Shown piece after piece: positions 44,890 to 55,647 of a stretch of DNA of 64,000 nucleotides. This stretch comes from Platanthera guangdongensis. Lineage: Eukaryota; Streptophyta; Magnoliopsida; Asparagales; Orchidaceae. The stretch lies in the NCBI GenBank assembly GCA_039583875.1, contig CM077162.1:67205259-67269258 (forward strand), in the 5' to 3' direction. Position 1 is the stretch's first letter; each line of letters starts with the position of its first letter. The notes under the pieces are model-generated. The model made no database searches. It was not told the origin of the DNA and was given only the letters and a program-made list of their open reading frames with translations. Position numbers and translations under genes: made by a program.

Positions 44890-46217
44890 ATGTCAGACCA
44901 TCAGTCAGCCGAGAACCATGCTCCAAGTCCCAGTGAAGATCCTCTCTGGGAAGCCTTTGAGCAGTCGCGTCGAGAGAATGCTCAACAGTTCCAAGCTATC
45001 AACAAAGTTCTTGCTACTATAACGCAGCGATTGGACGCTCATCCAGCAGCTGCTCCAGCTGCTCCAATCAACCCAACACCAACAGCAGAGCGTCAGCAAG
45101 CTTACTCTCAAGCTTGCCCGTCGTTCTATCCCCAGTACACTCCAACCTTTCCGCAAGGGCCTGCAGCTCCTTTGCGGACTCAAGATGAAGAGTTCGCTGC
45201 TCGCCATAACTTCTTCCGGGAAGCAGCCCGGGGAAGTCCAGCTAGAGTTCTCAACTTTCAGGGAAGTCATCCCTACCCTTCAGCTCCTGCCCCTGCTCCT
45301 CCTGCAGCAACTTTTCCTTGTTATCCTCATGCTCCTTTTGCAGCTGCAGCTTATGCTCCTTTTTATCCCTATGCTGTAGGAGAGCAAGAAGAACCTTCAC
45401 CTTTCGCGGAGAGTGTCCGCCATGAGCCAACTCCAGCAAACTTCAGAGAGCCTCGACTACCAACCTACACTGGAGAGACAGATCCAGTAAAGCACCTCCA
45501 AGCTTTTGAGTCAGCCGTTGCTCTCAAGACTCTCTCAGATGCAACCAAATGCAAGCTTCTCGTTACCTCTTTTGATGGGCAAGTGAGGGACTGTTTCTAT
45601 GGCCTCCGTCCTCACTCCATCGCTTCCTTCCTTGATCTTCGAAGGGAGTTTCTTCTCAGATTCTCTACGTCAACTAAGAGAAAGGGCGGTCCTGAAGCCC
45701 TCTTTGAGATCAAGCAGCGCGGGAATGAAACTTGGTCTCAATTTGTTGATCGATTCCAAAGAGAGATTTTGGACATCGAAGTTACTGATCAAGAAATGTA
45801 CCGAGTGGCTCTTATCCACGGACTTCGTGAAGAGCCTCTCAAATTCGAAGCCAACGTCCGTGCTCCAAGGACATATCAAGAGTTAATTGCTCTAGCCAAC
45901 TCGTACATCCGAGGCGAAAAGAGCAATCCAGGCTTCGTCTCCAAACTTCTGTCCGAGGAGGATCCCTCTCGCAAGCATCCTCCAAGATCTCCTCGCAATC
46001 ACGCCCCAACTTACTCAAGGAAGGAGAGAAGGCTTCATCGCCAGCGATACTCCTTCCCAAGCCGAGACAATGCTCAAGACTCATTGCTGCCGCTAGCTCA
46101 TTCTCAAATAGCAGCTGTTCAACAAGAGCAAGACGGTGACTTGCATGAGTCTGATCTCGACGACGTCGTGCAAGAAGTAGTCCAGATCATGAAAGATATG
46201 GCAAACTACAAGAAGCC
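44890..46217 (+). pseudogene. gag: gag of gag-only element, first part (interrupted by Athila)
   Basis: ATG at 44890 (MSDHQSAENHAPSPSED). A Pro/Ala/Gln-rich N-terminal third is followed by the capsid domain REPRLPTYTGETDPVKHLQ, LDLRREFLLRFST, EALFEIKQRGNETWSQFVDR and YQELIALANSYIRGEK, all typical of gypsy Gag. There is no stop in 1328 bp, so the gene was intact when Athila landed at the AAGCC target (46213-46217). The frame continues at 59047. The full product would be about 547 residues. It acts as the capsid and nucleocapsid of a particle. Confidence 0.9.
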
Positions 46218-47883
46218 TGATAACTCTAATTTTGTCCAAGTTTTTATATTATTTTATTTAATAATTAATTAGTTTATAATTATATTTTGTAATTTTATTA
46301 TTGAATTTTTCTAATTTCTTATTTCAGGGCAATCTGGGCTGCAAATTTCAATTTGGAGTCTATAGGGTTGACCAGGAGACAAAACAGGGCAAAAGCGATA
46401 ATTTTTCAAAAGACACGCCACAGTCACGGGCGTGACCGACATGGTCACGGGCGTGACATCCTGGCGAGAACCCGGCTCGTGGAAGGAGTTACCTGCCACG
46501 TCAATTAAAATTACACGCCTTAAGGTCACGGGCGTGACCATCATTACACGGGCGTGTACTCCAGGCGTGACATCCAGTGCCCTGCCCTGATTTCCAGTCA
46601 ACGGCAGTTTTACTTTGCAACAAGTCACGGGCGTGACACATTTGACACGGGCGTGACATACCCCGTGACTGCCCCGTGCCGACTTAATGCTGCAGTTTCA
46701 GTCGCTGGGAGTTTTCTCAAGACACGCCCATGGTCACGGGCGTGACCAGGGGCGTGACCCCTCCAACAACGGCCGGAGTTATTCCCGCCGTTTCTGCTTC
46801 CCGCCGTTTTTCTACAACCGTCAAGACACGCCCTAGGTCACGGGCGTGACCTAGGGGCGTGACCAGCAAATTAACGACTTTTGGCGGTTTCGCGCCAACG
46901 TTCAGAAGACTTGAAGACGACGGTTCCGAGACCGACACGCCCTAGGTCACGGGCGTGACCTAGGGGCGTGACCACCCAGCAACTTTTTCTATAAATTCCA
47001 GACAGCTTCAGATGGCCGAGGAGGAGATTTTTGGGAGCTTAGTTCTGTTCTATTTACGGTTTTTCCTGCATTTTCAATTCCTAGTGTAATCTTTATTTTC
47101 AAGTCTTTTCTTAAATCATGTCTTTCTTTATGCTTTCATGTAATACTCCCATCATGATGAGTAGCTAATTTCCCAATTAGCACTTGATCATGATGAACTT
47201 TGGAATGGAATAAAATTCTTATTTTTGTCTCAATTTAGCAAGCATTCTATTTTCTAAACTTTGATTTATCTTTGATTTAAATTTTCTTCGAATTCATAAG
47301 TTGCAAATTATGTTTATTCGAGCTTAGATTCGTATCCTAGATTTACCGAGAGGTTGTGGATACGAGTAGATCACTCAAGGATAAAGAGAATTTCTTGCAC
47401 CCCTCGAGAGAGGAACGCAAAATTCTTCCGCCTTGGAGTCAACTCCATTAGTGAGGTTCACCGCCTAAAGCAAGCTTAGGTCTTTCGACTGGCCGAGAGG
47501 TCTTAATCGATCTACCTAAGGTTAGTCGAGTGCGTATTCTCGAGAGAGGCGCTTCGTAACTTTGGAACCTCCGCGGTCGAAGTTAATAATTTAGATGCTT
47601 GTGCTCTTTAATTTCGTGGATTTTATTCTAGCCCAAAGGGATTCTAGATCAAGTGCTAGCCTTTTATTCATCGAATTTCTCCTCTTCATTTAACGTTCGT
47701 TTTCGTTTTTTTCGCAAAACCAACTTTCCGATCGATAAAATAATAGTTCGTCCTTGTGAGTACAAATACTCAACGGTCCCCGAGTTTAAATACGATATTC
47801 CATATACTAAATTTCGATAGGTGCACTTGCCTAGTTGAGAGTTTAGTTTGGATCATTTTTCAAAACTTATAAAATCCCCATCA
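46218..47883 (+). repeat. 5' LTR of Athila
   Basis: Begins TGATAACTCT and ends CCCCATCA. It holds about ten TCACGGGCGTGAC words (46415-46975), several with paired flanks (for example arms CCCTAGGTCACG and CGTGACCTAGGG at about 46831 and 46942), a TATAAAT box (46990-46996) and an AT-rich leader. ORF-like frames over the array (for example minus strand 46311-46628) recur identically in the 3' LTR and are not genes. Confidence 0.96.
46990..46996 (+). promoter_or_regulatory. TATA box of Athila LTR
   Basis: TATAAAT just downstream of the last hairpin unit. The same box is in the 3' LTR at about 58147. Confidence 0.65.
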
Positions 47884-47889
47884 AGTTTT

Positions 47890-47907
47890 TGGCGTCGTTG
47901 CCGGGGA
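47890..47907 (+). promoter_or_regulatory. Primer-binding site, tRNA-Asp type
   Basis: TGGCGTCGTTGCCGGGGA, six bases after the LTR, pairs with the 3' end of plant tRNA-Asp apart from one C-to-T change at the fifth or sixth base. tRNA-Asp is a known Athila primer. Confidence 0.85.
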
Positions 47908-48020
47908 AATTTTTTTGTTGATATTTTGAAAGCAAGGCTCTATTAATTTTATCATTTTCTTTTTGTTTTAGCAATATCAAAAATCAAAAAAAAAATATTT
48001 ATTTTGTTTTATTTTGGTGT

Positions 48021-51000
48021 ATGACCCGAGGGAATCCGTCGTCTCTTTTTGATTTGGATCCGGAAATCGAGCGAACCCTTCGGCATCGCTTAAGATTTCA
48101 AGTTCCGAATTTTCAAGATACGGACTCCTTAGGAGACACTCCTAATCCTTCATTAATCCTCTCTCCGTCACCGCCTTCTTCTTCTCCTTCTTCATTTAGT
48201 TCTTCTTCTCATTCTCCTAGATCTCCTTCTTCTGCTTCTTCCAATATGGGTGAGCCAAATGCGGTTGAACAAAGGACTATGTCCTATTATGCCCGTCCAA
48301 ACTTGGACGAGACTCAATCTAGTATTGTTCGCCCCGCTATTGCCCCCAATAATTTTGAGTTGAAGCCAAGCATCATCCAAATGGTACAACAATATGTACA
48401 ATTTGATGGGCTTCAAGATGAAGATCCAAACGCGCATATTTCAAATTTCTTAGAAATATGCGATACTTTTAAAATTAATGGTGTATCCGATGATGCCATC
48501 CGGCTAAGGTTATTTCCATTTACATTGCGCACTAAAGCCAAGCAGTGGTTGGGTTCTCTACCAAGAGGATCCATCACAACATGGGCTCAAATGACGGAAA
48601 AATTTCTTACGAAATACTTTCCGCCGGCTAAAACGGCTAAATTGCGCAATGATATCACTTATTTCTCCCAAATTGATTCGGAAACGTTATATGATACTTG
48701 GGAGCGTTTCAAGGAATTGCTTCGTCGATGTCCTCATCATGCAATTCCGGATTGGTTACAAATCCAAACCTTCTATAACGGCCTAAATTCTCAAACTAGG
48801 CAACATATTGATGCCGCCGCCGGTGGAACGCTTAATAACAAAACACCGGCGGCCGCACAAGAGCTTATAGAAGGTATGGCTTTGAATACCTATCAATGGA
48901 GTACACCTCGGTCTAAACCACCTAAACCGGCCGGGATGTATGAAATCGATACGGTTTCAAGTTTGTCTCTCCAGGTTGAGCAACTGCAAAAACAGATGAA
49001 CGAGATGTCTGCTTCCTCGTCCAAATCTACCTGTGAGCCCCAATTTTGGGAGCCTTCTACTATTGCCGAGCATGTGGATTACATGGGTAATCCGAATCGG
49101 CCACCTTATAATCCGGGTAACAATTTTGGCAATACCTATCACCCGGGTATAAGGAATCACCCCAACTTCTCTTGGAGTAATCCGGGGAACGCGGCGCGCC
49201 CGCCGAACACGATTCCACCCGGCTATTTTCCACCGCAAGCTCCCAAAGCTCCCAATCTCGAGGAATTGTTCACTAAATATACAACTACAAATGACGCCAA
49301 CATCCGGAATCTCACCGGATCTCTTCGAAGTTTGGAGACGCAAATCGGGCAAATCGCTAAAATGCTCTCCGATCGTCAACAAGGAGCGCTACCGGGCAAT
49401 ACAGAGCCCAACCCCAAGGAGCATGCAAAAGCCATCACCCTACGGAGCGGGAAAGAGGTAACCACTTCTCCAAATCCGGTTGATACTTCTCCAATTCCGG
49501 TTGATACGGAGGTAATAATTTCTCCATCTTCTCCTCCGTCTAAGCCTTCTACGCTTAATAAACCAAAAGCTTATCAACCACCTCTTCCCTATCCATCTAG
49601 AATGCAAAAAACCCGGGTGGATGAACATCACGGTAAATTTTTGGACATGTTTAAACAAATCCAAATTAATCTACCGTTTTGTGAAATAATCGCACAAATG
49701 CCGAAATACGCCAAGTACCTCAAGGATCTTTTATCCAATAAAAAGAAACTTGAGGATATCTCCACGGTTCAATTAAATGCGGAGTGTTCGGCAGTTTTAC
49801 TTAATAAATTACCTAAGAAATTACCCGATCCGGGTAGTTTCTCCATTCCATGTTTGTTTGGTGATTTATTAGTAAAACGTGCGTTAGCTGATCTAGGCGC
49901 CTCAATCAATTTAATGCCTTATTCTTTAGTTAAGAAGTTGGGATTAGGAGAACCTAAACCCACAAGAATGTGCATTCAATTGGCGGATCGGTCTGTCAAG
50001 CTCCCTATGGGGATCATAGAGGATGTGCTTGTCAAAGTTGACAAATTTATTTTTCCGGTAGATTTCGTCATCTTTGACATCGAAGAGGACACCGAGGTCC
50101 CACTCATTCTCGGTCGCCCTTTTCTTGCCACCTCGCGCGCAATTATAGACGTTAGTAATGGGAAACTTCTCCTTAGAGTCGGAGATGAAGAAGTTACCTT
50201 TACTATTGACACGTCTATGAAAAACTCGCTCTCAAATGACGACTCATGTTATTATTTGGAGGCTTCTCTTGAAGAAGACTCTTTTCTTTTTTCTGAAAAA
50301 TCTTTATCTTCTATTGATCATGAAACCGATTTAGAACATTTAGATTTAATTGCTCATGACAATAGTGATAATCTCTCGATCACGCACGCACCTATTTTTG
50401 AACTTTTAGACATTGGTAGTGATCGTTTGAAAACTTCTTATGATGAACCTCCCGCGTTAGAACTAAAACAATTGCCTGATCATTTAGAGTATTTATTTTT
50501 AGCGGAGGATTCAAAACTTCCGGTTATTGTGTCGGCCTACTTAACCAATGAAGAAAAAATTAAATTATCTCATATTTTAAAACTTCATCGCCGCGCAATT
50601 GCGTGGAAGATCACAGATTTGAGAGGGATTAATCCCTCCTTTTGCACCCATAAAATTTTTTTAGAAGAACACGCTCACAAAACTATTCAACCTCAACTCC
50701 GGCTAAATCCTAACATGAAGGAGGTAGTCAAGGCCGAGGTCATAAAATTATTAGATGCGGGTATCATCTATCCAATTTCGGATAGCTCTTGGGTGAGCCC
50801 GGTCCAAGTGGTGCCCAAGAAAGGAGGGTTAACGGTAGTTCCTAATGATAAAAACGAGTTAGTTCCCACTCGAACCGTTACCGGATGGCGGGTATGCATC
50901 GATTACCGTAAATTAAATGATGCAACCCGTAAGGATCATTTTCTTTTGCCGTTTATTGACCAAATACTTGAACGGCTATCCGGGCACTCATTTTATTGTT

Positions 51001-51386
51001 TTCTTGATGGTCTCTCGGGATATTTTCAAATCCCAATCGCACCCGAGGACCAAGAGAAAACAACCTTCACTTGTCCGTTTGGCACCTTCGCTTATCGAAG
51101 GATGCCTTTTGGTTTGTGCAACGCGCCGGCAACCTTCCAAAGGTGTATGCTAGCGATCTTTGACGAATTAGTGGAGGATATCATGGAGGTGTTCATGGAC
51201 GATTTCTCCGTTTTTGGAGATTCGTTTGATTTATGTTTAGCAAACCTTTCCCGTGTACTCCAAAGATGTGAGGACACGAATCTAGTTTTAAACTGGGAGA
51301 AGTGCCATTTTATGGTACGGGAGGGTTTGGTCTTAGGCCATAAAATTTCTAGTAAGGGCATAGAGGTAGATAAAGCAAAAAATTGA
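48021..51386 (+). CDS. gag-pol: Athila gag, protease and reverse transcriptase (first part of polyprotein)
   Basis: The ATG at 48021 follows the leader ([13 protein letters not shown]). Residues about 120-300 are the Athila Gag capsid ([30 protein letters not shown]). Residues about 600-735 hold the aspartic protease with [12 protein letters not shown] and [11 protein letters not shown] occupies about 900-1121 with [28 protein letters not shown] and FMDDFSVFG (both catalytic Asp present). The frame ends at 51384-51386 because of a six-A run (51377-51382), and the next frame continues without a gap in homology. The product would drive particle assembly and reverse transcription, but as it stands the polyprotein is truncated within RT. 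Confidence 0.93.
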   Translation: MTRGNPSSLFDLDPEIERTLRHRLRFQVPNFQDTDSLGDTPNPSLILSPSPPSSSPSSFSSSSHSPRSPSSASSNMGEPNAVEQRTMSYYARPNLDETQSSIVRPAIAPNNFELKPSIIQMVQQYVQFDGLQDEDPNAHISNFLEICDTFKINGVSDDAIRLRLFPFTLRTKAKQWLGSLPRGSITTWAQMTEKFLTKYFPPAKTAKLRNDITYFSQIDSETLYDTWERFKELLRRCPHHAIPDWLQIQTFYNGLNSQTRQHIDAAAGGTLNNKTPAAAQELIEGMALNTYQWSTPRSKPPKPAGMYEIDTVSSLSLQVEQLQKQMNEMSASSSKSTCEPQFWEPSTIAEHVDYMGNPNRPPYNPGNNFGNTYHPGIRNHPNFSWSNPGNAARPPNTIPPGYFPPQAPKAPNLEELFTKYTTTNDANIRNLTGSLRSLETQIGQIAKMLSDRQQGALPGNTEPNPKEHAKAITLRSGKEVTTSPNPVDTSPIPVDTEVIISPSSPPSKPSTLNKPKAYQPPLPYPSRMQKTRVDEHHGKFLDMFKQIQINLPFCEIIAQMPKYAKYLKDLLSNKKKLEDISTVQLNAECSAVLLNKLPKKLPDPGSFSIPCLFGDLLVKRALADLGASINLMPYSLVKKLGLGEPKPTRMCIQLADRSVKLPMGIIEDVLVKVDKFIFPVDFVIFDIEEDTEVPLILGRPFLATSRAIIDVSNGKLLLRVGDEEVTFTIDTSMKNSLSNDDSCYYLEASLEEDSFLFSEKSLSSIDHETDLEHLDLIAHDNSDNLSITHAPIFELLDIGSDRLKTSYDEPPALELKQLPDHLEYLFLAEDSKLPVIVSAYLTNEEKIKLSHILKLHRRAIAWKITDLRGINPSFCTHKIFLEEHAHKTIQPQLRLNPNMKEVVKAEVIKLLDAGIIYPISDSSWVSPVQVVPKKGGLTVVPNDKNELVPTRTVTGWRVCIDYRKLNDATRKDHFLLPFIDQILERLSGHSFYCFLDGLSGYFQIPIAPEDQEKTTFTCPFGTFAYRRMPFGLCNAPATFQRCMLAIFDELVEDIMEVFMDDFSVFGDSFDLCLANLSRVLQRCEDTNLVLNWEKCHFMVREGLVLGHKISSKGIEVDKAKN

Positions 51387-53370
51387 AACTATAGAAAAGC
51401 TACCTCCCCCTTCAAATGTTAAGGCCGTTCGTAGTTTTTTGGGGCATGCCGGTTTCTACCGCCGGTTTATTAAAGATTTTTCTAAAATAACTAAGCCCCT
51501 AACCCACTTGTTAGAAAAAGACGCGCCGTTTATTTTTGACGAAAATTGTTTGCGTGCTTTTTCTCTTATTAAAGAAAAATTGATTAACGCTCCTATCATG
51601 ATCGCTCCCAATTGGGAGTTTCCCTTTGAGATAATGTGCGACGCTAGTAGTTTTGCCGTTGGTGCGGTGTTAGGACAACGCATAAATAAAAACTTTCATC
51701 CTATCTATTATGCAAGCAAAACATTAACCGCCGCACAGGAAAATTACACGACCACCGAAAAAGAATTATTAGCCGTAATTTTCGCATTTGATAAATTCCG
51801 CTCATATCTCACTTTGTCTAAAATTATTGTTTTTACTGATCATTCGGCTTTGAGATATTTACTAGCAAAAACAGATGCAAAGCCGCGATTGATTAGGTGG
51901 ATCTTACTACTCCAAGAATTTGATTTGGAGATTCGCGACAAGAGAGGAGCGGAGAACTTGGCGGCTGACCATCTTTCGCGGTTGGAGAACCCAAATTCGG
52001 GGGAGCTCATGGAGGAGGACATTGACGACACTTTCCCCGAGGAGCGCCTTCTCGCCATTCATAAGGTAATCACCCTCCCCACTCCTTGGTTCGCCGATTT
52101 CGCAAATTATCTTGTTGCGAGACTCCTCCCGAATGATTTTTCTTATCAAGAAAAGAAGAAATTCTTTTCTGATTTGAAAAATTATTTTTGGGAGGATCCC
52201 TTCCTTTTTCGTGTTTGCGCGGATCAAGTAGTGCGGAGGTGTGTTTCTCATGAGGAAGGCGCACAAATTTTAAAGCATTGTCATGAAGGACCCGCCGGTG
52301 GGCACTATAAAGCTAATCGGACGGCTCGGAAGGTACTTGAAGCGGGCTTCTATTGGCCATGCATCTTCAAGGATGCTCACGCCCATGTAAGTCGTTGTGA
52401 ACAATGCCAACGCTCAGGTAATATTTCCCGCCGCGATGAAATGCCGTTAAATACATTTTTAGAAATAGAAGTTTTTGATTTATGGGGGATCGACTTTGTT
52501 GGACCGCTACCAACATCGCATGGAAATAAATATATATTGGTAGCGGTCGACTATGTGTCACGGTGGGCGGAAGCGCAAGCCTTCCCCACTAATGACGCCC
52601 GAGTCGTGACCCAATTTCTCAAAAAGCTATTTACACGATTTGGAGCACCGCGGGCAATAGTTAGTGATAGGGGCACCCACTTTTGTAACGCACAATTCGC
52701 TAAGGTTTTGTCTAAATATGGCGTTACACATAGGTTAGCCACCCCCTATCACCCTCAAACAAGTGGTCAGGTAGAAGTAGTTAACCGTGAAATCAAACGA
52801 ATTTTGGAGAAAACGGTTTCTACTAATAGAAAGGATTGGTCGGTCAAGCTTGATGATGCTCTTTGGGCTTATCGGACCGCGTACAAGACCGCTATTGGTT
52901 GTACGCCGTACCGATTGGTCTATGGGAAAGCATGTCACTTACCGGTTGAGCTTGAGCACCGCGCCTTTTGGGCGCTTAAATTTTTAAATCTAGATGAAAC
53001 TTTGTCCTCCGAGCTTCGGAAATTCCAAATTAACGAGCTCGATGAGTGGCGCTCCTTAGCCTATGAAAGTAATAAACTTTATAAGGAGCGCACAAAATTT
53101 TATCATGATAAAAAAATTAAGCACCCTAAAGATTTCAAACCGGGAGACCAAGTTCTCCTTTATAATTCACGTCTCCGACTTTTTCCGGGCAAACTCAAGT
53201 CCCGATGGTCCGGCCCTTTTATTGTAAAAGAGGTATGGCCATATGGGACAGTGCTTATCTCGCACCCGGAACAAGGCGAATTTAAAGTGAATGGGCACCG
53301 GTTGAAGATATTCCTCGCCGGTGATACTACTAATGAGTACCGGGAGGAAATTAACCTCCCGAACCCTTAA
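51383..53370 (+). CDS. pol: Athila RT end, RNase H and integrase (continuation in +1 frame)
   Basis: Starts in the frame opened after the A-run and reads through RT thumb and connection ([18 protein letters not shown]), RNase H ([33 protein letters not shown]) and integrase. All integrase elements are present: zinc-finger residues in [11 protein letters not shown] and CEQCQ, and the DDE residues in [18 protein letters not shown] and [12 protein letters not shown]-terminal [20 protein letters not shown] block is followed by TAA at 53370. It has no stop over 640 codons and no start codon of its own, so it depends on the upstream frame. Confidence 0.93.
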
Positions 53371-54441
53371 ACGAGTGCCCCGATTGGGTCGAGCTCAACG
53401 ACCATAAACAAAGCGCTTGTGGGAGGCACCCCATGCTTATCTTTTCTTCTTTTTTTTTTAAATTAAATTTTCGCAGGTTTGAAGGACATCTTTTTCGGCG
53501 TGACGATCGAAAGAGTTGAGCGTCAAGTCTACGCGTTTCTTCAAGTCGGTAACTTTTGTTTTATTATTGTTTAGTTGACCCTTAAAAAATTTTTTTTTTT
53601 ATAAACAAAAACACAAAAAAAATCAAAAGAAGAAAAAAAAAAAAAAAAAAAAAAAACAAAAACAAAGAAAATTTTTTTTTTGCTCCGACACGCCTCTGTC
53701 ACGGGCGTGACCTATGGGTCACGGGCGTGACCGAGACGTGTTTAGTTCGTCGAGCGAAACCCGAGAGTGGTTTCGTCGAGCGCAGCGCTCCGTTCGTCTT
53801 TCGGTCCTATCACGGGCGTGACCATCATTGGTCACGGGCGTGGCTAGCCCGAAATTTGTTCGACTAAGAGAAGCTGGAAAACTTCTCTTCCTGCCCAGTC
53901 ATGGCCGTGACAGTTAGTGTCACGCCCGTGACACTACCTAGTCACGGTCGTGACTAGCCCGAAAAAAAAAAAACAAAACCGAAAAAAAAAATTTCTCGTT
54001 TCAGATACACGCCCCAGGGTCACGGGCGTGACCCTGGGCCGTGTCTTCGAATCCGAGGCGTGACCCCGGGTCAACGCCTCGGATTCCCTTTAGTTTTTTT
54101 TAATGTGACACGCCCATGGTCACGGGCGTGACCATGGGCGTGGCCTTGGAATCCAATGCCAGCGCATTGGATTCCTGCGCCGTACACGCCTTACACGCCC
54201 AGAGTCACGGGCGTGACTCTGGGGCGTGACCAGGGAATCCGAGGCAGGAGGCCTCAGATTCTCCTCTTTTTTTTGTCCCGTGCTTGTCACGCCCCATGTC
54301 ACGGGCGTGACAGGGGGGCGTGACCAACCCGAAAAACCCTATAAATAGGGCTTTTCCCCTCTTCTTCCTCCACACCATCCACCCTTCTCTTCTCCCTTTG
54401 CTAACCCGAATCATTCCTTCCTTCTTCTCCCCTCAACCAAA
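53371..54441 (+). repeat. Spacer between pol and env-like ORF with covarying CACGGGCGTG hairpins
   Basis: No ORF. It includes a poly-A run (53634-53656) and, at 53690-54325, about eleven hairpin words. The last four are long: core CACG-GG-CGTG with outer arms CCCAGGGT/ACCCTGGG (about 54010), GCCCATGGT/ACCATGGGC (54110), CCCAGAGT/ACTCTGGG (54197) and CCCATGT/ACAGGGG (54290). TATAAATAG at 54340-54348 lies 102 bp before the ORF start. Confidence 0.9.
54340..54348 (+). promoter_or_regulatory. Possible internal promoter (TATA box) for the Athila env-like ORF
   Basis: CCCTATAAATAGGG is followed by a pyrimidine-rich leader (CTTTTCCCCTCTTCTTCCTCC) and the ATG at 54442, an arrangement like a plant core promoter. 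Inference from motif and spacing only. Confidence 0.4.
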
Positions 54442-55647
54442 ATGCCTCGCCACCACCCTCGCTCCACCGCTTCCTCCTCCGAGCACCCCGCGGATCCCGC
54501 CGCAGCGGAAGCCATGCTTCTTTTTCAAAACCAAACCCAGCAGGAGCGCAGCGAGCGCCTACGCGCCAAACCCCTTGGCGTGTTCCGCATTTTAGATTGG
54601 GCGATCCTCGCCACTTTTGGAGCTGCGGATTTGGTGCGGGGATTTCTGTCCACCCCTGGATGGAGTTCTCTCTTCTCTATTTCCGAGCATGCCTTTCTTG
54701 AACTCACCGTTGAGTTCTTGGCTTCCTTCGAGTTCCGCTGGGCGGCCGATGACGACTTCATCATCTTTCGCATAGGTGGGATGGTGCATCAGCTCACCAT
54801 CCGCCAGCTCAATGTCGTCATGGGTTTCTGCTCGGAGGCTTTTTCCCAATCTCCCGCCTATCTCGATTTACTTACTGATTTCCCGACAGATTTCAACCTT
54901 CTCGCCTTTTGGGCGGAAATCAGTAGTGACACCGCCCCCTACACCCCAAAGAAATCCAAAGGCAGCCAACTCATTTCTCCCGCCTTACGTATTCTCCACA
55001 ACCTCCTTACCTTCACTATTTCTGGTCGCGGCGATAGCCACGGGGTGGTGACTCGGGCAGACTTACTATATTTATATAGTATGTTTTACCGGGTCCCCCT
55101 CAACCTTGGTTATCTGCTCGCAATTTTCTTTCGGCACCAGGCCGAAAATGCGAGGTTGGGAGCAGTGCACGGCGGGAACTTCGTCACTTTCCTCGCGAAG
55201 CAGCTCGGCATTTGGGATGCTCTTCCACGTCTCAGCTGCGTCCAGACGCCGCAAGTTATCCAGTTCCAGACCCTTCAGGCCCTCGGCCTAGCGCGGCGAC
55301 GTGATGGAGAGTTTGAGGCTATTCCCCCCGCAGTCGTTGGTGGAGATCTTGGTCTTGATTACGGTGCCGGTCCCAGCGGCACTATTCACTCTCCCCAGAT
55401 TCCTCCACCACCGCCGGACCCTTCTTCCGAGCCCGGCCCTCAGAGCTATTGGGATCGTCAGTTTGCGTCTCTTCACACACGCTTAGATACGATGCAGGCC
55501 GATTTTGATGCTCGATTTGTGAGTTTTGACACTCGATTTACCACGCTAGCAACAAATCAAGCCTCCTCCATGGCACGTATTGAGCGTGAGTTTTCAGACC
55601 TCCGGACGCACTATCAGGAGCCGCGGCAACATAGCGATGAGGATTAG
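54442..55647 (+). CDS. Athila env-like ORF (ATHILA ORF-1 family)
   Basis: Intact 401-codon frame, ATG at 54442, TAG at 55645-55647. Residues about 30-260 form the conserved Athila second-ORF domain with FLELTVEFLASFEFRW, GGMVHQLTIRQLNVVMGF and the RADLLYLYSMFYRVPLNLGY block, as in the Arabidopsis ATHILA ORF-1 family. A Pro-rich hinge (about 325-345) is followed by a heptad-like C-terminus (FASLHTRLDTMQADFDARF) likely to form a coiled coil. No signal peptide and only weak hydrophobic stretches, so a membrane-fusion envelope role is not supported. Function unknown. Confidence 0.85.
   Translation: MPRHHPRSTASSSEHPADPAAAEAMLLFQNQTQQERSERLRAKPLGVFRILDWAILATFGAADLVRGFLSTPGWSSLFSISEHAFLELTVEFLASFEFRWAADDDFIIFRIGGMVHQLTIRQLNVVMGFCSEAFSQSPAYLDLLTDFPTDFNLLAFWAEISSDTAPYTPKKSKGSQLISPALRILHNLLTFTISGRGDSHGVVTRADLLYLYSMFYRVPLNLGYLLAIFFRHQAENARLGAVHGGNFVTFLAKQLGIWDALPRLSCVQTPQVIQFQTLQALGLARRRDGEFEAIPPAVVGGDLGLDYGAGPSGTIHSPQIPPPPPDPSSEPGPQSYWDRQFASLHTRLDTMQADFDARFVSFDTRFTTLATNQASSMARIEREFSDLRTHYQEPRQHSDED

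Noticed and set aside
46311..46938. ORFs in Athila LTRs (minus strand 46311-46628, 46717-46938; same at 57468-58095)
   Set aside because: Identical in both LTRs and built from TCACGGGCGTGAC words; no homology recognised.
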